Below are positions 53,386 through 64,000 of a stretch of 64,000 nt of DNA, in pieces. A program made the translations under genes and the position numbers. The stretch comes from Hoeflea sp. GTDB taxonomy: Bacteria > Pseudomonadota > Alphaproteobacteria > Rhizobiales > Rhizobiaceae. The notes under the pieces are model-generated. The model did no database searches. It was given only the letters and a program-made list of their open reading frames with translations, and had not been told where the DNA came from. Position 1 is the stretch's first letter, and each line of letters begins with the position of its first letter. The stretch lies in NCBI GenBank assembly GCA_019084245.1, contig JAHRFE010000036.1:1-64000 (forward strand). The letters run 5' to 3'.

Positions 53386-54585
53386 CTAGCCAGCGTGCAA
53401 GGCGCTCACCAGACCGCGAGGCCCTTTGCCGTCGCGCGACAACGCCGATCCATCCAGTGCGGAAACGATTTCAATCCCGTGCTCTTCAAGCACAGGAAAC
53501 GCAGCCCTGTGATCTTCAAACACCAGGACACGCCCGGGCGACAGCACCACCGGCGCGAGACGGTTCAAGGCATTCCGGACGGAGCCGGCATGGTTCTTGG
53601 CGTCGATCAGGCGTATGTCCGCGGTCCCCAGCACCCGCGCTATCTCCTTGAGAAACGCCGATTGGCAGGGCTCGATCGTGAGCGCCATGCCGTGGCGGCT
53701 GGGGCGCACCGCAAAGGCGCTCGCCGTCCCAAGCACCTCGCTGTCGACAAGTGCACAATCCCGGCCGAGCGGTACAAAGCAATCATCCAGGCTCTCGCAG
53801 CTGGTAGCGGTGAGATCAAGCCAGAAGATACGGTAGCCCCGGTTCTTCCGCAACAGGGAGGCGGCGAGCTCCGACAAGGCCTGGACGCTGGTCGCCCGCG
53901 TGATCGCGGCCACGCAGACAAGTCCGCCCGGCATGGCGAGATCGCGGCCGTCAATCGGTGGGCAGGACCGGTCCGCGCCGTCCGAAGTCAGCCAGAACTC
54001 GAACCGCGCCTCATCAAACAGCGGTGCGAAATTGAGCACTGTGGAAGCCGTGATCGCCGAAGCCCGGCTCAATTCGGCCTGCAGCGGACACACAACAGCG
54101 CCTGCATCAATGAACCGCAAGGTGCCGCGGATCTGTGTCAGGTCGGATAGCGGCGGCAGGAACCAGCCATCCCTCAGCTCAGAGGCCTCGGTCGGACGGT
54201 TAAAACCGGGCGGCAGCTGGGACATCCGCATGCCTTCGATCAGAAACCGGGTGAGCGTTTCAGCCGGCTGCTCGCTCATCCAGCTGATGATCTCGCTGCC
54301 TCTGCGCCGGTCATTCTCATATTCGCCCACCCGCCGCTCGACAATCCAGTCGCGCGCATCGGCGAATCCCAGCGTTGAGCAAAGAGCCGCATCCAGATGC
54401 CTGACAACAACGCCCGCGCGCTGCAGCTCAGCCACGAAGCGCCCATGCTGCAACACGGCCCGGCCGGCATTGCCGTCGCCCCTTGCGGATCCCGCCGCCG
54501 GCGCGCACACGGGCCCCTGCACCAGAACATCGCGAAGAGGCGCGACATCATCAATGACCGAAATTATCGCTCCGTCCCGGGCCAT
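53386..54585 (-). CDS. Arginine-deiminase-like protein lacking catalytic residues
   Basis: 399 aa from the ATG at 54585 (a TTG 21 bp upstream is possible). The fold is that of arginine deiminase: VAPLRDVLVQGP at the start, LIEGMRMSQLP, IDGRDLAMPGGLVCVAAITRATS, and GIEIVSALDGSALSRDGKG near the end. Against the ADI motifs, FTRD reads TQIRG, EGGD reads DGRD, MHLDT reads ESLDD, and the C-terminal GGPRC reads GKGPRG. The nucleophilic Cys and catalytic His are therefore gone. It may be a binding or regulatory pseudoenzyme. An FNR box lies upstream. Confidence 0.7.
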   Translation of the reverse strand: MARDGAIISVIDDVAPLRDVLVQGPVCAPAAGSARGDGNAGRAVLQHGRFVAELQRAGVVVRHLDAALCSTLGFADARDWIVERRVGEYENDRRRGSEIISWMSEQPAETLTRFLIEGMRMSQLPPGFNRPTEASELRDGWFLPPLSDLTQIRGTLRFIDAGAVVCPLQAELSRASAITASTVLNFAPLFDEARFEFWLTSDGADRSCPPIDGRDLAMPGGLVCVAAITRATSVQALSELAASLLRKNRGYRIFWLDLTATSCESLDDCFVPLGRDCALVDSEVLGTASAFAVRPSRHGMALTIEPCQSAFLKEIARVLGTADIRLIDAKNHAGSVRNALNRLAPVVLSPGRVLVFEDHRAAFPVLEEHGIEIVSALDGSALSRDGKGPRGLVSALHAG

Positions 54586-54655
54586 TCCATGCCAACTCCA
54601 AGGCAATCCTCAGGGATATCGGCAATCACGCTCCGCCCAAATCGGCTCTGGCACA

Positions 54656-54669
54656 TTGATGCTTGTCAA
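54656..54669 (-). promoter_or_regulatory. FNR/FixK-type box upstream of the deiminase-like gene
   Basis: TTGAT-GCTT-GTCAA on the plus strand matches TTGAT-N4-ATCAA at 9 of 10 defined positions. Its centre is about 56-78 bp upstream of the possible starts of the deiminase-like gene, which fits class II activation with a short leader. The FNR-like gene ends 56 bp away. Confidence 0.7.
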
Positions 54670-54724
54670 GATCCGTCATTGCGGCGCCAAAACGGCTCCA
54701 TTGACCAAACCCGAATCGCTGCCA

Positions 54725-55486
54725 TCACGCCGTCGCGATCCTGTCGAGATCGGCGCGGGTTTCGCCGGATTGGCGGATCAGTTCGGCCGGATTGAGCAGT
54801 TCGAAATGCTTGGCGTTGATATTGCGGATGACCTTGGCTCGCGCCAGCGTCTGGATGTTCCGGCTCAGCGTTTCCGGCGTCGTTCCCAGATAATCGGCAA
54901 TATCGCGGCGGCTGAGCGGAATGTGAACAATTTGAGAGGCCAGCGTGTCGCCTCTCAAATGCTGGTTCTTTGTCCGTCTGGAGAAGACATAAAGCAGGGT
55001 GGCGATGCGCTGCATGGTGGTGTGGCCATTGGTGATCGCCGCCCATTCCCGCACCGCATCGAGTTCATCGAGCTTGGCTTTGTGCATTTCATGTTCAATG
55101 GCGGGATAATCGGTGAGAAATCGCTCAAACTGATGCTTACTCATCGCGCAAAGGGTGACATCCGTCGCGGCCTCGTAGGAAAATCGCGTTTCTTCAGAAA
55201 ACAGTCGTCCGAAGAAATCCGACGGGAACAAAAGCCCGACAATGTGATCATCCCCATGGACAGACGCGCTCGACAATTTGACCACGCCGTCGACAACATT
55301 ACCAACAATGTCGCAGTGTTCGCCCTGGGCCTGGATCACGCTCCCACGCGGATAGGTTCGTAGATGGGAGATGCGATTAAGCTGAACCAGAGCCTCCGGA
55401 GAGGCTGCGCGGCATATGGAGCGGTTGTGTATGATGCAATTGCCGCATTTGCCACACAAACAGGAGCTTTCTGCTGCGATGATCAC
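54725..55486 (-). CDS. Crp/Fnr-family oxygen-responsive regulator, FNR-like
   Basis: 253 aa from a GTG with GGGGGAGA upstream; a longer frame to 55651 has no ribosome-binding site. N-terminal Cys cluster at residues 9, 11, 14, 17 and 25, plus Cys113 in the position of the FNR internal Cys, suggests a [4Fe-4S] oxygen sensor. The recognition helix TPETLSRNIQTL keeps the E-x2-S-R of FNR, which reads TTGAT. A cAMP-type beta-roll domain occupies residues about 30-150. Likely controls the adjacent deiminase-like gene; also a plausible global regulator. Confidence 0.9.
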   Translation of the reverse strand: MIIAAESSCLCGKCGNCIIHNRSICRAASPEALVQLNRISHLRTYPRGSVIQAQGEHCDIVGNVVDGVVKLSSASVHGDDHIVGLLFPSDFFGRLFSEETRFSYEAATDVTLCAMSKHQFERFLTDYPAIEHEMHKAKLDELDAVREWAAITNGHTTMQRIATLLYVFSRRTKNQHLRGDTLASQIVHIPLSRRDIADYLGTTPETLSRNIQTLARAKVIRNINAKHFELLNPAELIRQSGETRADLDRIATA

Positions 55487-55671
55487 TTGCTGTCTCCCCC
55501 GAGACCGACTTGACCGCTGCATTTCAAGCGCAAGAGCCAAAGCTGGAGGCTCAAGACAACACAACCACTGGTCCAGCGTCAAGCCGCGAACATCGGTCCG
55601 CTGTGCGGCAAGTTCGCCATCCCGACAAGTATCTGTCAGAGGCCCGACCAAGCAGGCGGGAGTGCATGCGC

Positions 55672-56382
55672 CTAAACCGGCTGCTTGAGAGCTTCGATCG
55701 CCGCCGGAAGCTCCATCAGGTTCGAGATCACCCGGTCCGCGCCCAGTTCATCGGCGGGCACATTGGTATAGCCCCCGCGCACCGCGACGCTCGCCATGCG
55801 GGCAGCCTTCGCCGCGTCGATGTCGGCGGGACTGTCGCCCACCATCAGCGCGCGACCGGCGTTAAGGCCAACCTTGTTGAGCGCATGTTCGAGCATATCC
55901 GGGGCAGGTTTGCGGGCAGGCCCAGTGTCGCCGCCGACCACCACGTCGACATGGGCGTCGAGCCCGAAATGCACGAGGATCTCGCGGGTAAAGGCTTCGG
56001 GCTTGTTGGTCACAACCCCGATCTTCACCCGCGCCGCATGATAGGCCACCACCATTTCCATCGCGCCGGGCATGAGCGCCGTGTGCCGGGTCAGGTGCTT
56101 GCCATAGACCTCCATCATCCGGTCGGTCGTCTCATCGAGCGCCGCCCCTTCCACGGGTCTGCCCGATGAGCCATAGGCGCGTTCGACGAGCTTGCGCACG
56201 CCGTTGCCGATCATGCCGCGCACGGCTTCCACCGTTTGGCCCGGCAGGCCGTCCTGGGACAGCAGTTCATTGACCGCGGCGGCGATGTCGGGGGCGGAAT
56301 CGATCAGCGTGCCATCGAGATCGAACAGGATGGCCTGGGGCCAGCCGCAGCGGTCTGTGTCCTTGAGCAGAATTCCCGTCAC
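55672..56382 (-). CDS. cbbZ: Phosphoglycolate phosphatase of the Calvin-cycle operon
   Basis: 236 aa. HAD motifs LFDLDGTLIDSAPDI, VVTNKPEAFT and MVGDSPADIDAAKAA. It removes phosphate from 2-phosphoglycolate, the product of RuBisCO oxygenation. Starts at a GTG with GGAGGG upstream, in a GTGA overlap with the thioredoxin-like gene, so it is the last gene of the cbb operon. Identity as CbbZ rests on this context plus the Gph-type motifs. Confidence 0.9.
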   Translation of the reverse strand: MTGILLKDTDRCGWPQAILFDLDGTLIDSAPDIAAAVNELLSQDGLPGQTVEAVRGMIGNGVRKLVERAYGSSGRPVEGAALDETTDRMMEVYGKHLTRHTALMPGAMEMVVAYHAARVKIGVVTNKPEAFTREILVHFGLDAHVDVVVGGDTGPARKPAPDMLEHALNKVGLNAGRALMVGDSPADIDAAKAARMASVAVRGGYTNVPADELGADRVISNLMELPAAIEALKQPV

Positions 56383-56936
56383 GCCGTTTCCCTCCATTTT
56401 ATTGCGCATCCCATCGATGCGATCTGTTCTTCCGGCCCCTTGCCGGTCTCCGTCACCTGCCGCATCGCCTCGTAGAGGTCGCGGCGCAAATCTTCCTGGC
56501 CCGACTGCTTGCGCGATGCATCAAGCCGGCCGCGATACTGCAACTCCATTGCCCCGTTGAAGCCAAAGAAATCCGGCGTGCACACCGCACCCCAGGTCCG
56601 CGCCACGGACTGGTCCTCGTCAAAAAGATAGGGGAAGCCGAAGCCGTGCGCCGCGGCGAAGAGCTTCATGTTGGCAAATGAATCCTCGGGATAGGCTTCG
56701 ACATCGTTGGACGAGATCGCCACGAAGCCGACGCCGAGATCGGCGAGAGCGTCGGCGTCGCGTACGATGCGGTCGATGACGGCTTTGACATAGGGGCAAT
56801 GGTTGCAGATGAAGGCCACGACCAGGCCATTCTCGCCAGCCTGGTCGAGAATGCTCCGGGTCTCGCCATCAACGCCGATCAAACGGGCGTCAGAGGGTTT
56901 CCACCCGAAATCGCACAGCGGGGGAATTGCGGCCAT
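56379..56936 (-). CDS. Thioredoxin-fold protein in the Calvin-cycle operon
   Basis: 185 aa. FICNHCPYVK holds a CxxC (Cys44-Cys47) of the redoxin/AhpC-like type, followed by FVAISSNDVEAYPEDSF and DEDQSVARTWGAVCTPDFFGF, which contains the cis-Pro before Asp. No signal peptide, so cytoplasmic. It lies between cbbE and cbbZ, overlapping cbbZ by 4 bp. A role in redox control or peroxide removal for carbon fixation is inference. Confidence 0.82.
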   Translation of the reverse strand: MAAIPPLCDFGWKPSDARLIGVDGETRSILDQAGENGLVVAFICNHCPYVKAVIDRIVRDADALADLGVGFVAISSNDVEAYPEDSFANMKLFAAAHGFGFPYLFDEDQSVARTWGAVCTPDFFGFNGAMELQYRGRLDASRKQSGQEDLRRDLYEAMRQVTETGKGPEEQIASMGCAIKWRETA

Positions 56937-56969
56937 CTCATCTCTCCTCGGTCGGTGTCCTCACGTCGA

Positions 56970-57644
56970 TCAGCGCATGGCGCCATCGGACGCTGCGCGG
57001 ATGGCCTCTATATTGGCCTGATAGGCGCCTTGTGTACCCCCCTTGAACACGGCCGAGCCCGCAACCAGCACATTGGCGCCAGCAGCCGCCACCAGTGGTG
57101 CAGTGTCCGGTGTGACGCCGCCATCGATCTCGATGTCGATCGGCCGGTCGCCGATCATGCTCTTTATGCGCGCCACCTTGTCGACCACCGCCGGAATGAA
57201 TTTCTGCCCGCCGAACCCCGGATTGACCGTCATCAGCAGGATCAGGTCGAGCCGGTCGAGCACATATTCTATGATGCTTTCGGGCGTCGAGGGATTGAGC
57301 GAGACGCCCGCCTTCTTGCCGAGGTCCCGGATCGCCTGCAGCGACCGATCAAGATGCTTGGTGGCCTCCGCATGCACGGTGATGATGTCACAGCCCGCCT
57401 CGGCAAACGCCGCCAGAAACGGATCGCACGGCTCGATCATCAGATGGCAGTCGAAGATCTTGTCGGTGCGGTTGCGCACCGCCTTGATGATCGGCGGGCC
57501 GAAGGTGATGTTGGGCACGTAGTGCCCGTCCATCACATCGAGATGGATCCAGTCGGCGCCGGCTGCGACCACCGCCTCGATCTCTTCGCCAAGCCGGGAA
57601 AAATCGGCCGACAGCACCGATGGCGCAATAATGGTTTTGCTCAT
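56970..57644 (-). CDS. cbbE: Ribulose-phosphate 3-epimerase
   Basis: 224 aa TIM barrel. [45 protein letters not shown] and [12 protein letters not shown] are the family motifs with the metal-binding His and Asp residues. Interconverts xylulose-5-P and ribulose-5-P. ATGA overlap with cbbX. Confidence 0.95.
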   Translation of the reverse strand: MSKTIIAPSVLSADFSRLGEEIEAVVAAGADWIHLDVMDGHYVPNITFGPPIIKAVRNRTDKIFDCHLMIEPCDPFLAAFAEAGCDIITVHAEATKHLDRSLQAIRDLGKKAGVSLNPSTPESIIEYVLDRLDLILLMTVNPGFGGQKFIPAVVDKVARIKSMIGDRPIDIEIDGGVTPDTAPLVAAAGANVLVAGSAVFKGGTQGAYQANIEAIRAASDGAMR

Positions 57645-58588
57645 GCCCCGGCCTCCCGCGCGCTGTCGGGCACGCCCATGGTGAAGACGCGGCTCGTCTT
57701 CAAATCCTCGGCGGTAATTGTTGACAGGTCCGCCGCCGTCACCGGTCCGGTGGAGGTCGAGAACAACCGGTTGGCCTGCCTCAGCCGCGCCCGGTCGAGC
57801 GCATTGCGGATGGATCGCGCATTGGCGAAATGCGGCTGCTGCCGCCTGAGCTCGATATATTTCTGCATCATCGCGTGCGCTTCATCGTCGAATGTGTAGT
57901 TCTGCTGCGTCAGCATCCCGTCGGCGATCTGCATCAACTCGCCTTCGCTGTAGTCCGGGAAATCGATGTGATGGGCGATGCGCGAGCGGAAGCCCGGATT
58001 GCTCTCAAAGAACTTGTCCATCCGGTCGGCGTAGCCCGCGAGGATCACCACCAGGTCCTCGCGGTTGTTCTCCATCACCTGCAGCAGGATCTCGATCGCT
58101 TCCTGGCCGTAGTCGCGCTCGTTGTCGGGCCGGTAGAGATAATAGGCCTCATCGATGAACAGCACGCCGCCCATCGCCTTCTTCAGGATTTCCTTGGTCT
58201 TGGGCGCGGTGTGGCCGATGTACTGGCCGACGAGGTCATCGCGGGTCACCGACACCAGATGGCCTTTGCGGACATAGCCGAGCCGGTGCAGGATATTGGC
58301 CATCCGCATCGCCACCGTGGTCTTGCCTGTGCCGGGGTTTCCGGCGAAATTCATGTGCAGCGTCGGCGTCTCGTGGCTGAGCCCCATCGCCTTGCGCGCC
58401 CGCTCGACGATCAGCATCGCCGCGATTTCGCGGAGCCGTAGCTTGACCGGCTTGAGCCCGATCAGTTCGCGGTCGAGTTCCGCCAGCACCTCGGCGACGC
58501 CTGATTTCTTGTACTCCTCGCGCAAATCGATCGCGGTCGGCAAAGCCTCGGGTGCATCAGGTACAATCGGATCTGCGGTGTCGGCCAT
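57641..58588 (-). CDS. cbbX: CbbX, red-type RuBisCO activase
   Basis: 315-aa AAA+ protein. Walker A GNPGTGKT at residues 83-90, Walker [12 protein letters not shown] near 144, sensor 1 and the Arg-rich second region [13 protein letters not shown]. CbbX remodels red-type (form IC/ID) RuBisCO to release inhibitory sugar phosphates. Immediately downstream of cbbS, as in other proteobacterial red-type operons. Confidence 0.96.
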   Translation of the reverse strand: MADTADPIVPDAPEALPTAIDLREEYKKSGVAEVLAELDRELIGLKPVKLRLREIAAMLIVERARKAMGLSHETPTLHMNFAGNPGTGKTTVAMRMANILHRLGYVRKGHLVSVTRDDLVGQYIGHTAPKTKEILKKAMGGVLFIDEAYYLYRPDNERDYGQEAIEILLQVMENNREDLVVILAGYADRMDKFFESNPGFRSRIAHHIDFPDYSEGELMQIADGMLTQQNYTFDDEAHAMMQKYIELRRQQPHFANARSIRNALDRARLRQANRLFSTSTGPVTAADLSTITAEDLKTSRVFTMGVPDSAREAGA

Positions 58589-58662
58589 GGGGTTCCTCCG
58601 TCAGGAATTGCCGCCCGTCCGGCAATGCGGGCGGGCGGTTGTGCGCAGGCGTCCGGATCAGA

Positions 58663-59055
58663 TCACCGGCTCGTCGTCACCCAGGAATAGGACTGGCTGC
58701 GCGAGCGCACATCGGTGCGAGTCATCTGCAGTTTGGGCTCTTCCTTCGGCCGGTTGACGATGAAGCTCATCATCACGCTCTCAAAGCCGCGGGTGGAATC
58801 AAACGCGTTGATCCGGATGTAGCTGTCGCCATGGGCCTTGCGGCAATCGTCGAGCTCCATCATCGCGCCCTTCGGGTCCTTGAGATCAAACATCGGGTGG
58901 CCCCACATGTCCCAATAGGTGTTCCTGGGATGCGGGTCGTCGGTATATTCGATGCCGACGGCCCATTCGCGGCCCAGGCAATATTCGATCTGGGCGGAAA
59001 TCTGCTCGTCTGTCAGGTCAGGCAGATAGGAAAAACAGCCTTGGGTGATACGCAT
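58663..59055 (-). CDS. cbbS: RuBisCO small subunit, form IC
   Basis: 130 aa. MRITQGCFSYLPDLTDEQI and the central WDMWGHPMFDLKDP are typical of red-type small subunits. It assembles with CbbL as L8S8. Starts 22 bp after the cbbL stop. Slightly shorter than the usual 138-140 aa, with an unusual Ser/Arg-rich C-terminus. Confidence 0.95.
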   Translation of the reverse strand: MRITQGCFSYLPDLTDEQISAQIEYCLGREWAVGIEYTDDPHPRNTYWDMWGHPMFDLKDPKGAMMELDDCRKAHGDSYIRINAFDSTRGFESVMMSFIVNRPKEEPKLQMTRTDVRSRSQSYSWVTTSR

Positions 59056-59077
59056 TGTATGGTCTCCTCAATCTGGC

Positions 59078-60571
<1,494 letters not shown>

Positions 60572-60592
60572 TCAGGAGCTTGAATCGGTTTC

Positions 60593-61672
60593 TCAGGCAG
60601 CCTTGGCTGTTGAAGTTTGCGGATCGAGCGCACCGCTGGCGTAGCGCGCCGCCATGTCGTCGATAGTGATCACCTTGATTTTGGAGGCCTGTCCGGCAGT
60701 GCCGAAGGCCTCGAACCGCGTGCGGCAGAGATCGCGCATCGCGTCCATGGCGGGCTTGAGGAACTTGCGCGGATCGAATTCGCCGGCCTTGCTGGTGGCG
60801 ATCTTGCGGAACTGACCGGTCATCGCCATCCGGCAATCGGTGTCGATATTGACCTTGCGGACGCCGTGCCGGATGCCCCGGACGATCTCCTCGACCGGAA
60901 CGCCGAAGGTCTGCGGCATCTCACCGCCGAACGCGTTGATCACGTCCTGCAGTTCCTGCGGCACCGAGGACGAGCCATGCATGACCAGATGGGTGTTGGG
61001 GATCTTGCGGTGGATCGCCTCGATCACGCCCATGGCCAGGATGTCGCCATCGGGCTTGCGCGAGAACTTGTAGGCGCCATGCGAGGTGCCGCAGGCGATC
61101 GCCAGCGCGTCGACCTTGGTCCGGAGCACGAAATCCAGTGCCTGGTCGGGATCGGTGAGCAACTGGTCATGCGACAGCTTGCCTTCGGCGCCGGAGCCAT
61201 CCTCGGCTTCCGCCTCGCCGGTTTCGAGCGAGCCCAGAACCCCCAATTCGCCTTCAACCGAGGCGCCGACCCAGTGCGCCATCCGCGCCACGCGCTCGGT
61301 GATGGCGACGTTGTAGTCATAGGAGGCAGGCGTCTTCATGTCGGCTTCGAGCGAGCCGTCCATCATCACCGAGGTGAAGCCGTGGCGGATGGCGCTCATG
61401 CAGGTGGCTTCATTGTTGCCATGGTCCTGGTGCATGCAGATCGGATTGTCCGGATACATCTCCGTGAGCGCGTCGATCATCTTGGACAGCATGATGTCGC
61501 CGGCATAGGAGCGCGCGCCGCGCGAGGCCTGGATGATCACCGGGGCGTTGCACGCCTTGGCGGCCTCCATGATGGCGAGCCCCTGCTCCATGTTGTTGAT
61601 GTTGAAGGCCGGGACGCCATAGCCGTGTTCGGCGGCGTGATCGAGAAGCTGTCTGAGTGTGATGCGGGCCAT
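60593..61672 (-). CDS. cbbA: Class II fructose-1,6-/sedoheptulose-1,7-bisphosphate aldolase
   Basis: 359 aa class II aldolase. [20 protein letters not shown], the zinc-site [29 protein letters not shown] is the expected second-metal region, and [23 protein letters not shown]. Acts on fructose and sedoheptulose bisphosphates in the Calvin cycle. 51 bp before cbbL, 12 bp after the PGK-like fragment gene. Confidence 0.96.
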   Translation of the reverse strand: MARITLRQLLDHAAEHGYGVPAFNINNMEQGLAIMEAAKACNAPVIIQASRGARSYAGDIMLSKMIDALTEMYPDNPICMHQDHGNNEATCMSAIRHGFTSVMMDGSLEADMKTPASYDYNVAITERVARMAHWVGASVEGELGVLGSLETGEAEAEDGSGAEGKLSHDQLLTDPDQALDFVLRTKVDALAIACGTSHGAYKFSRKPDGDILAMGVIEAIHRKIPNTHLVMHGSSSVPQELQDVINAFGGEMPQTFGVPVEEIVRGIRHGVRKVNIDTDCRMAMTGQFRKIATSKAGEFDPRKFLKPAMDAMRDLCRTRFEAFGTAGQASKIKVITIDDMAARYASGALDPQTSTAKAA

Positions 61673-61684
61673 GGGGATCTCCTG

Positions 61685-62164
61685 TCAGGCTGAAGGCGCT
61701 AGATCGTTTGTCGGTTCGGGCAGCAGTTTGGCCAGTTCCCGGATCCAGACGGCCGCGGGCTCGGGCATTCCGCCAGGCACGGAAAAGAAGTCGCCCAGCA
61801 CGCTCAACCTGATGGCGAAGGTCCGCGAATGACGCTGCGCCTCGGGATGGAACCGGACATTTTCCAGAAGCGCGATAGAGCCGGCTGGTGTTGCTGCAAG
61901 ACCGGCTTCCGCGACCGGACCGACACAGTCGCCGACGAAATGCACCGGAAGTCCGGTCAGGACGGACAGCGGCTGCACCAGATGGCGCAGCGACATCACC
62001 GGATTGACGTCTCCGGCCGGATTGTCGTGTCCGGCAACCACCGCGACCACTGCGCCGCGGGTCGCAAGATCCCGGAGATGGGCGGCGAAGGTCTCGGTCC
62101 AGCCGCGACTGAGGTCGGAGCGGACCAGCACGGTCCGGCCCTCAAGATCACGGGCACCGCTCAT
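61685..62164 (-). CDS. Phosphoglycerate-kinase N-terminal-domain-only protein
   Basis: 159 aa. Resembles only the N-terminal (3-PGA-binding) half of [68 protein letters not shown]. The ATP-binding C-terminal domain is absent, and the Arg/Asn/His residues of the PGK substrate site (RxDxNVP, HLGRP) are changed (RSDLSR, AGHDNP). ATGA overlap with cbbT and no frameshift, so it is a maintained gene. It probably lacks kinase activity; function unknown. Confidence 0.75.
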   Translation of the reverse strand: MSGARDLEGRTVLVRSDLSRGWTETFAAHLRDLATRGAVVAVVAGHDNPAGDVNPVMSLRHLVQPLSVLTGLPVHFVGDCVGPVAEAGLAATPAGSIALLENVRFHPEAQRHSRTFAIRLSVLGDFFSVPGGMPEPAAVWIRELAKLLPEPTNDLAPSA

Positions 62165-64000
62165 GATCCCACCCTCCCGGCAAGGGTCACCGCAAGGCCA
62201 GCCACATGATCGGCGGTGATGTTGAAATGCTCGTAGAGCTCCGGCGCCGGGGCGGACGCGCCAAAGCCTTCCATGCCTACGAAGGCGCCGACGGGTCCGA
62301 TCCAGCGGTCCCATCCCATCCGGGCCGCGGCCTCGACCGCGATCCGGGGCGCGGTTCCGAGCACATCCTTCTGGTAGGCCTGATCCTGTGCCTCGAATTT
62401 CTCCCAGCACGGCATCGAGACGACCGCAGCGCGCAGCCCGTGCTGATCCATGAGAAGCCGGGCGGCCTTGCGGGCGATCTCGACTTCCGATCCCGTGGCA
62501 AGCAAGGTCACGTCCCGCTCGCCCTTGGGGTTGTGCAGCACATAGGCGCCGCGCGCCGAAAGGTTCTCTGCCTGGCTGGTTTCGCGCAGCATCGGCAGCC
62601 CCTGGCGCGACAGCGCCAGCACGCTCGGCGTCGAGCGATCCCTGAGCGCCAGTTCCCAGCATTCCGCCGTCTCGACGATGTCGGCAGGCCGGTAGACATT
62701 GAGGTTCGGCGTGGCGCGGAGCATGGCGAGATGCTCGACCGGCTGATGCGTCGGGCCGTCTTCGCCAAGCCCGATGGAATCATGGGTGAGCACATAGACA
62801 ACGCCCTGCTCCATCAGGGCCGACAACCGGATACCGCCGCGGGCATAATCGGAAAACACCAGGAACGTGCCCCCATAGGGGATGAAGCCGCCATGCAGCG
62901 ACAGCCCGTTCATCACCGCGGCCATGGCGTGCTCGCGGATACCGTAGTGCACATAGCGACCCTTGAACCGCTTCGATGCGATGGAGTCCGTTTGCGAGGT
63001 CTGGGTCAGGTTGGAACCGGTCAGATCAGCCGAGCCGCCGATGGTGAGCGTCGTGGCGGCATTGATCACCTCGAGCGCCATCTGCGAGGCCTGGCGGGTT
63101 GCGACCTTGGTGGCCTTCTCAAGATGTTCCTTGCCGAAGGCCGCCAGTTTGCGGAACACAGCTTCCGGCAGTTCGCCTGAAAGCGCCCGGTCGAAGGCGG
63201 CCCCGGTGCGGGTTGATGCATGGCGCTCCTGCCACTCCGCGCGCGCAGCCCCACCCCGCGCCGCCACGGCCTCCCAGGCCGACTTGATCGCGGCGGGTAT
63301 GACGAACGCCTCATGCGGCCAGTTGAGCTCGGTCCGGGCGCGGGCAATCTCGTCCTTGCCGAGCGGTGCGCCATGGGTCTTGTGCGAGCCCTGCATCGTC
63401 GGCGCGCCCTTGCCGATGATGGTGCGGCAGGCGATCAGCGATGGCTTTGAACTGTTGCGCGCCTTGTCGATGGCCCGGGCAATCGCCTCAGGGTCATGGC
63501 CGTCGACGCTTTGAACGTCCCAGCCCGCGGCCTTGAACCGCATGGGCTGGTTCATCGACGTGGAGAGGGAGGTGGCTCCGTCGATGGAAATTTCATTGTC
63601 GTCCCACATCACGATCAGCTTCCTGAGCTTCAGATGGCCGGCGAGATCGATCGCCTCGTGGCTGATGCCCTCCTGAAGGCAGCCGTCTCCGGCGATGACA
63701 TAGGTGTAATGGTCGACCAGCTTCCTGCCGAACCGCGCGGCCATCATTTCCTCGGCCAGCGCCATGCCGACAGCGGTGGTGATGCCCTGCCCCAGCGGCC
63801 CGGTGGTGGTTTCGACACCGAGCGTATGGCCATATTCGGGATGACCCGGCGTTTTCGATCCCAGCTGCCGGAAATTCCTCAGCTGATCGATCGTCATGTC
63901 GGAATAACCGACAAGGTGATGCAGAGCGTAGATCAGCATCGAGCCGTGTCCGGCGGAGAGCACGAAGCGGTCCCGGTCGGGCCAGTCCGGCATTGACGGG
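62161..64000 (-). CDS. cbbT: Transketolase, N-terminus cut by the window end
   Basis: At least 612 residues visible. [41 protein letters not shown] motif [13 protein letters not shown] near the left part, [19 protein letters not shown] in the second domain. About 50 N-terminal residues lie beyond 64000. It exchanges two-carbon units in the Calvin and pentose phosphate cycles. Presumably preceded by cbbP/cbbF and cbbR outside the window. Confidence 0.95.
   Translation of the reverse strand, partial: PSMPDWPDRDRFVLSAGHGSMLIYALHHLVGYSDMTIDQLRNFRQLGSKTPGHPEYGHTLGVETTTGPLGQGITTAVGMALAEEMMAARFGRKLVDHYTYVIAGDGCLQEGISHEAIDLAGHLKLRKLIVMWDDNEISIDGATSLSTSMNQPMRFKAAGWDVQSVDGHDPEAIARAIDKARNSSKPSLIACRTIIGKGAPTMQGSHKTHGAPLGKDEIARARTELNWPHEAFVIPAAIKSAWEAVAARGGAARAEWQERHASTRTGAAFDRALSGELPEAVFRKLAAFGKEHLEKATKVATRQASQMALEVINAATTLTIGGSADLTGSNLTQTSQTDSIASKRFKGRYVHYGIREHAMAAVMNGLSLHGGFIPYGGTFLVFSDYARGGIRLSALMEQGVVYVLTHDSIGLGEDGPTHQPVEHLAMLRATPNLNVYRPADIVETAECWELALRDRSTPSVLALSRQGLPMLRETSQAENLSARGAYVLHNPKGERDVTLLATGSEVEIARKAARLLMDQHGLRAAVVSMPCWEKFEAQDQAYQKDVLGTAPRIAVEAAARMGWDRWIGPVGAFVGMEGFGASAPAPELYEHFNITADHVAGLAVTLAGRVGS

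Overview
The window is about 64 kb of GC-rich, densely coded DNA from an alphaproteobacterium, most likely a member of the Hyphomicrobiales (Rhizobiales). The evidence is red-type RuBisCO with CbbX, an FNR-type regulator with an N-terminal cysteine cluster, two close matches to the alphaproteobacterial EcfG (RpoE2) stress promoter, two LivJ/DppA-style importers with Tat or Sec signals, and long runs of genes joined by ATGA overlaps. The genus cannot be fixed from the sequence. No rRNA, tRNA, CRISPR array or prophage was seen. The only mobile DNA is the end of an IS5-family element at the left edge.

Layout. Positions 1-137 hold the IS end. Positions 164-3660 carry an extensin-like lipoprotein, a YciA-type thioesterase, a membrane-anchored methyltransferase and dusA. 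Positions 3963-8267 form a homogentisate operon: hmgA, an MBL-fold protein with altered metal ligands, a flavoprotein hydroxylase and a 65-aa partner. After a patatin-like gene, 9369-11268 is a small stress island (two small proteins, a PfpI/DJ-1 protein, a host-attachment-family protein) with two EcfG-type promoters. Positions 11818-27443, all on the minus strand, form a tryptophan/anthranilate catabolic block. Its promoter-proximal part is an aminobenzoyl-CoA pathway (hybrid monooxygenase/reductase, SDR, MarR, enoyl-CoA hydratase, acyl-CoA dehydrogenase, CoA ligase) that runs into ridA-kynU-kynA. After a regulatory gap come a cupin dioxygenase-like gene and a Liv-type importer. Positions 27590-42305 are a divergent locus without an obvious textbook counterpart: one arm has a CrtI-like flavoprotein, a Dpp-type importer and a kynureninase-like PLP enzyme; the other has a cyclase-family hydrolase, a second flavoprotein, a MarR regulator and a two-gene indolepyruvate oxidoreductase.

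Positions 42421-43860 hold a LysR regulator and a PACE-family efflux protein. Positions 43926-53255 hold a second peptide-type importer, whose binding protein is divergent from its permease/ATPase genes, followed by a HAD phosphatase, an HSL-type esterase and a CocE/NonD hydrolase. Positions 53386-55486 contain an FNR-like regulator and an arginine-deiminase-like protein that has lost its catalytic Cys and His, with a near-perfect FNR box between them. Positions 55672-64000 are a Calvin-cycle operon read leftward: cbbT (cut by the window end), an isolated phosphoglycerate-kinase N-domain, cbbA, cbbL, cbbS, cbbX, cbbE, a thioredoxin-like protein and cbbZ.

Together the genes describe a metabolically flexible bacterium that takes up and degrades aromatic amino-acid derivatives through homogentisate and CoA-linked anthranilate routes, and can also fix CO2. 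The observations I rate highest are the FNR-linked deiminase-like pseudoenzyme, the PGK half-protein inside the cbb operon, the unassigned divergent locus at 27590-42305, the 17/20 sequence element shared by two promoters of the tryptophan block, and the EcfG stress island.
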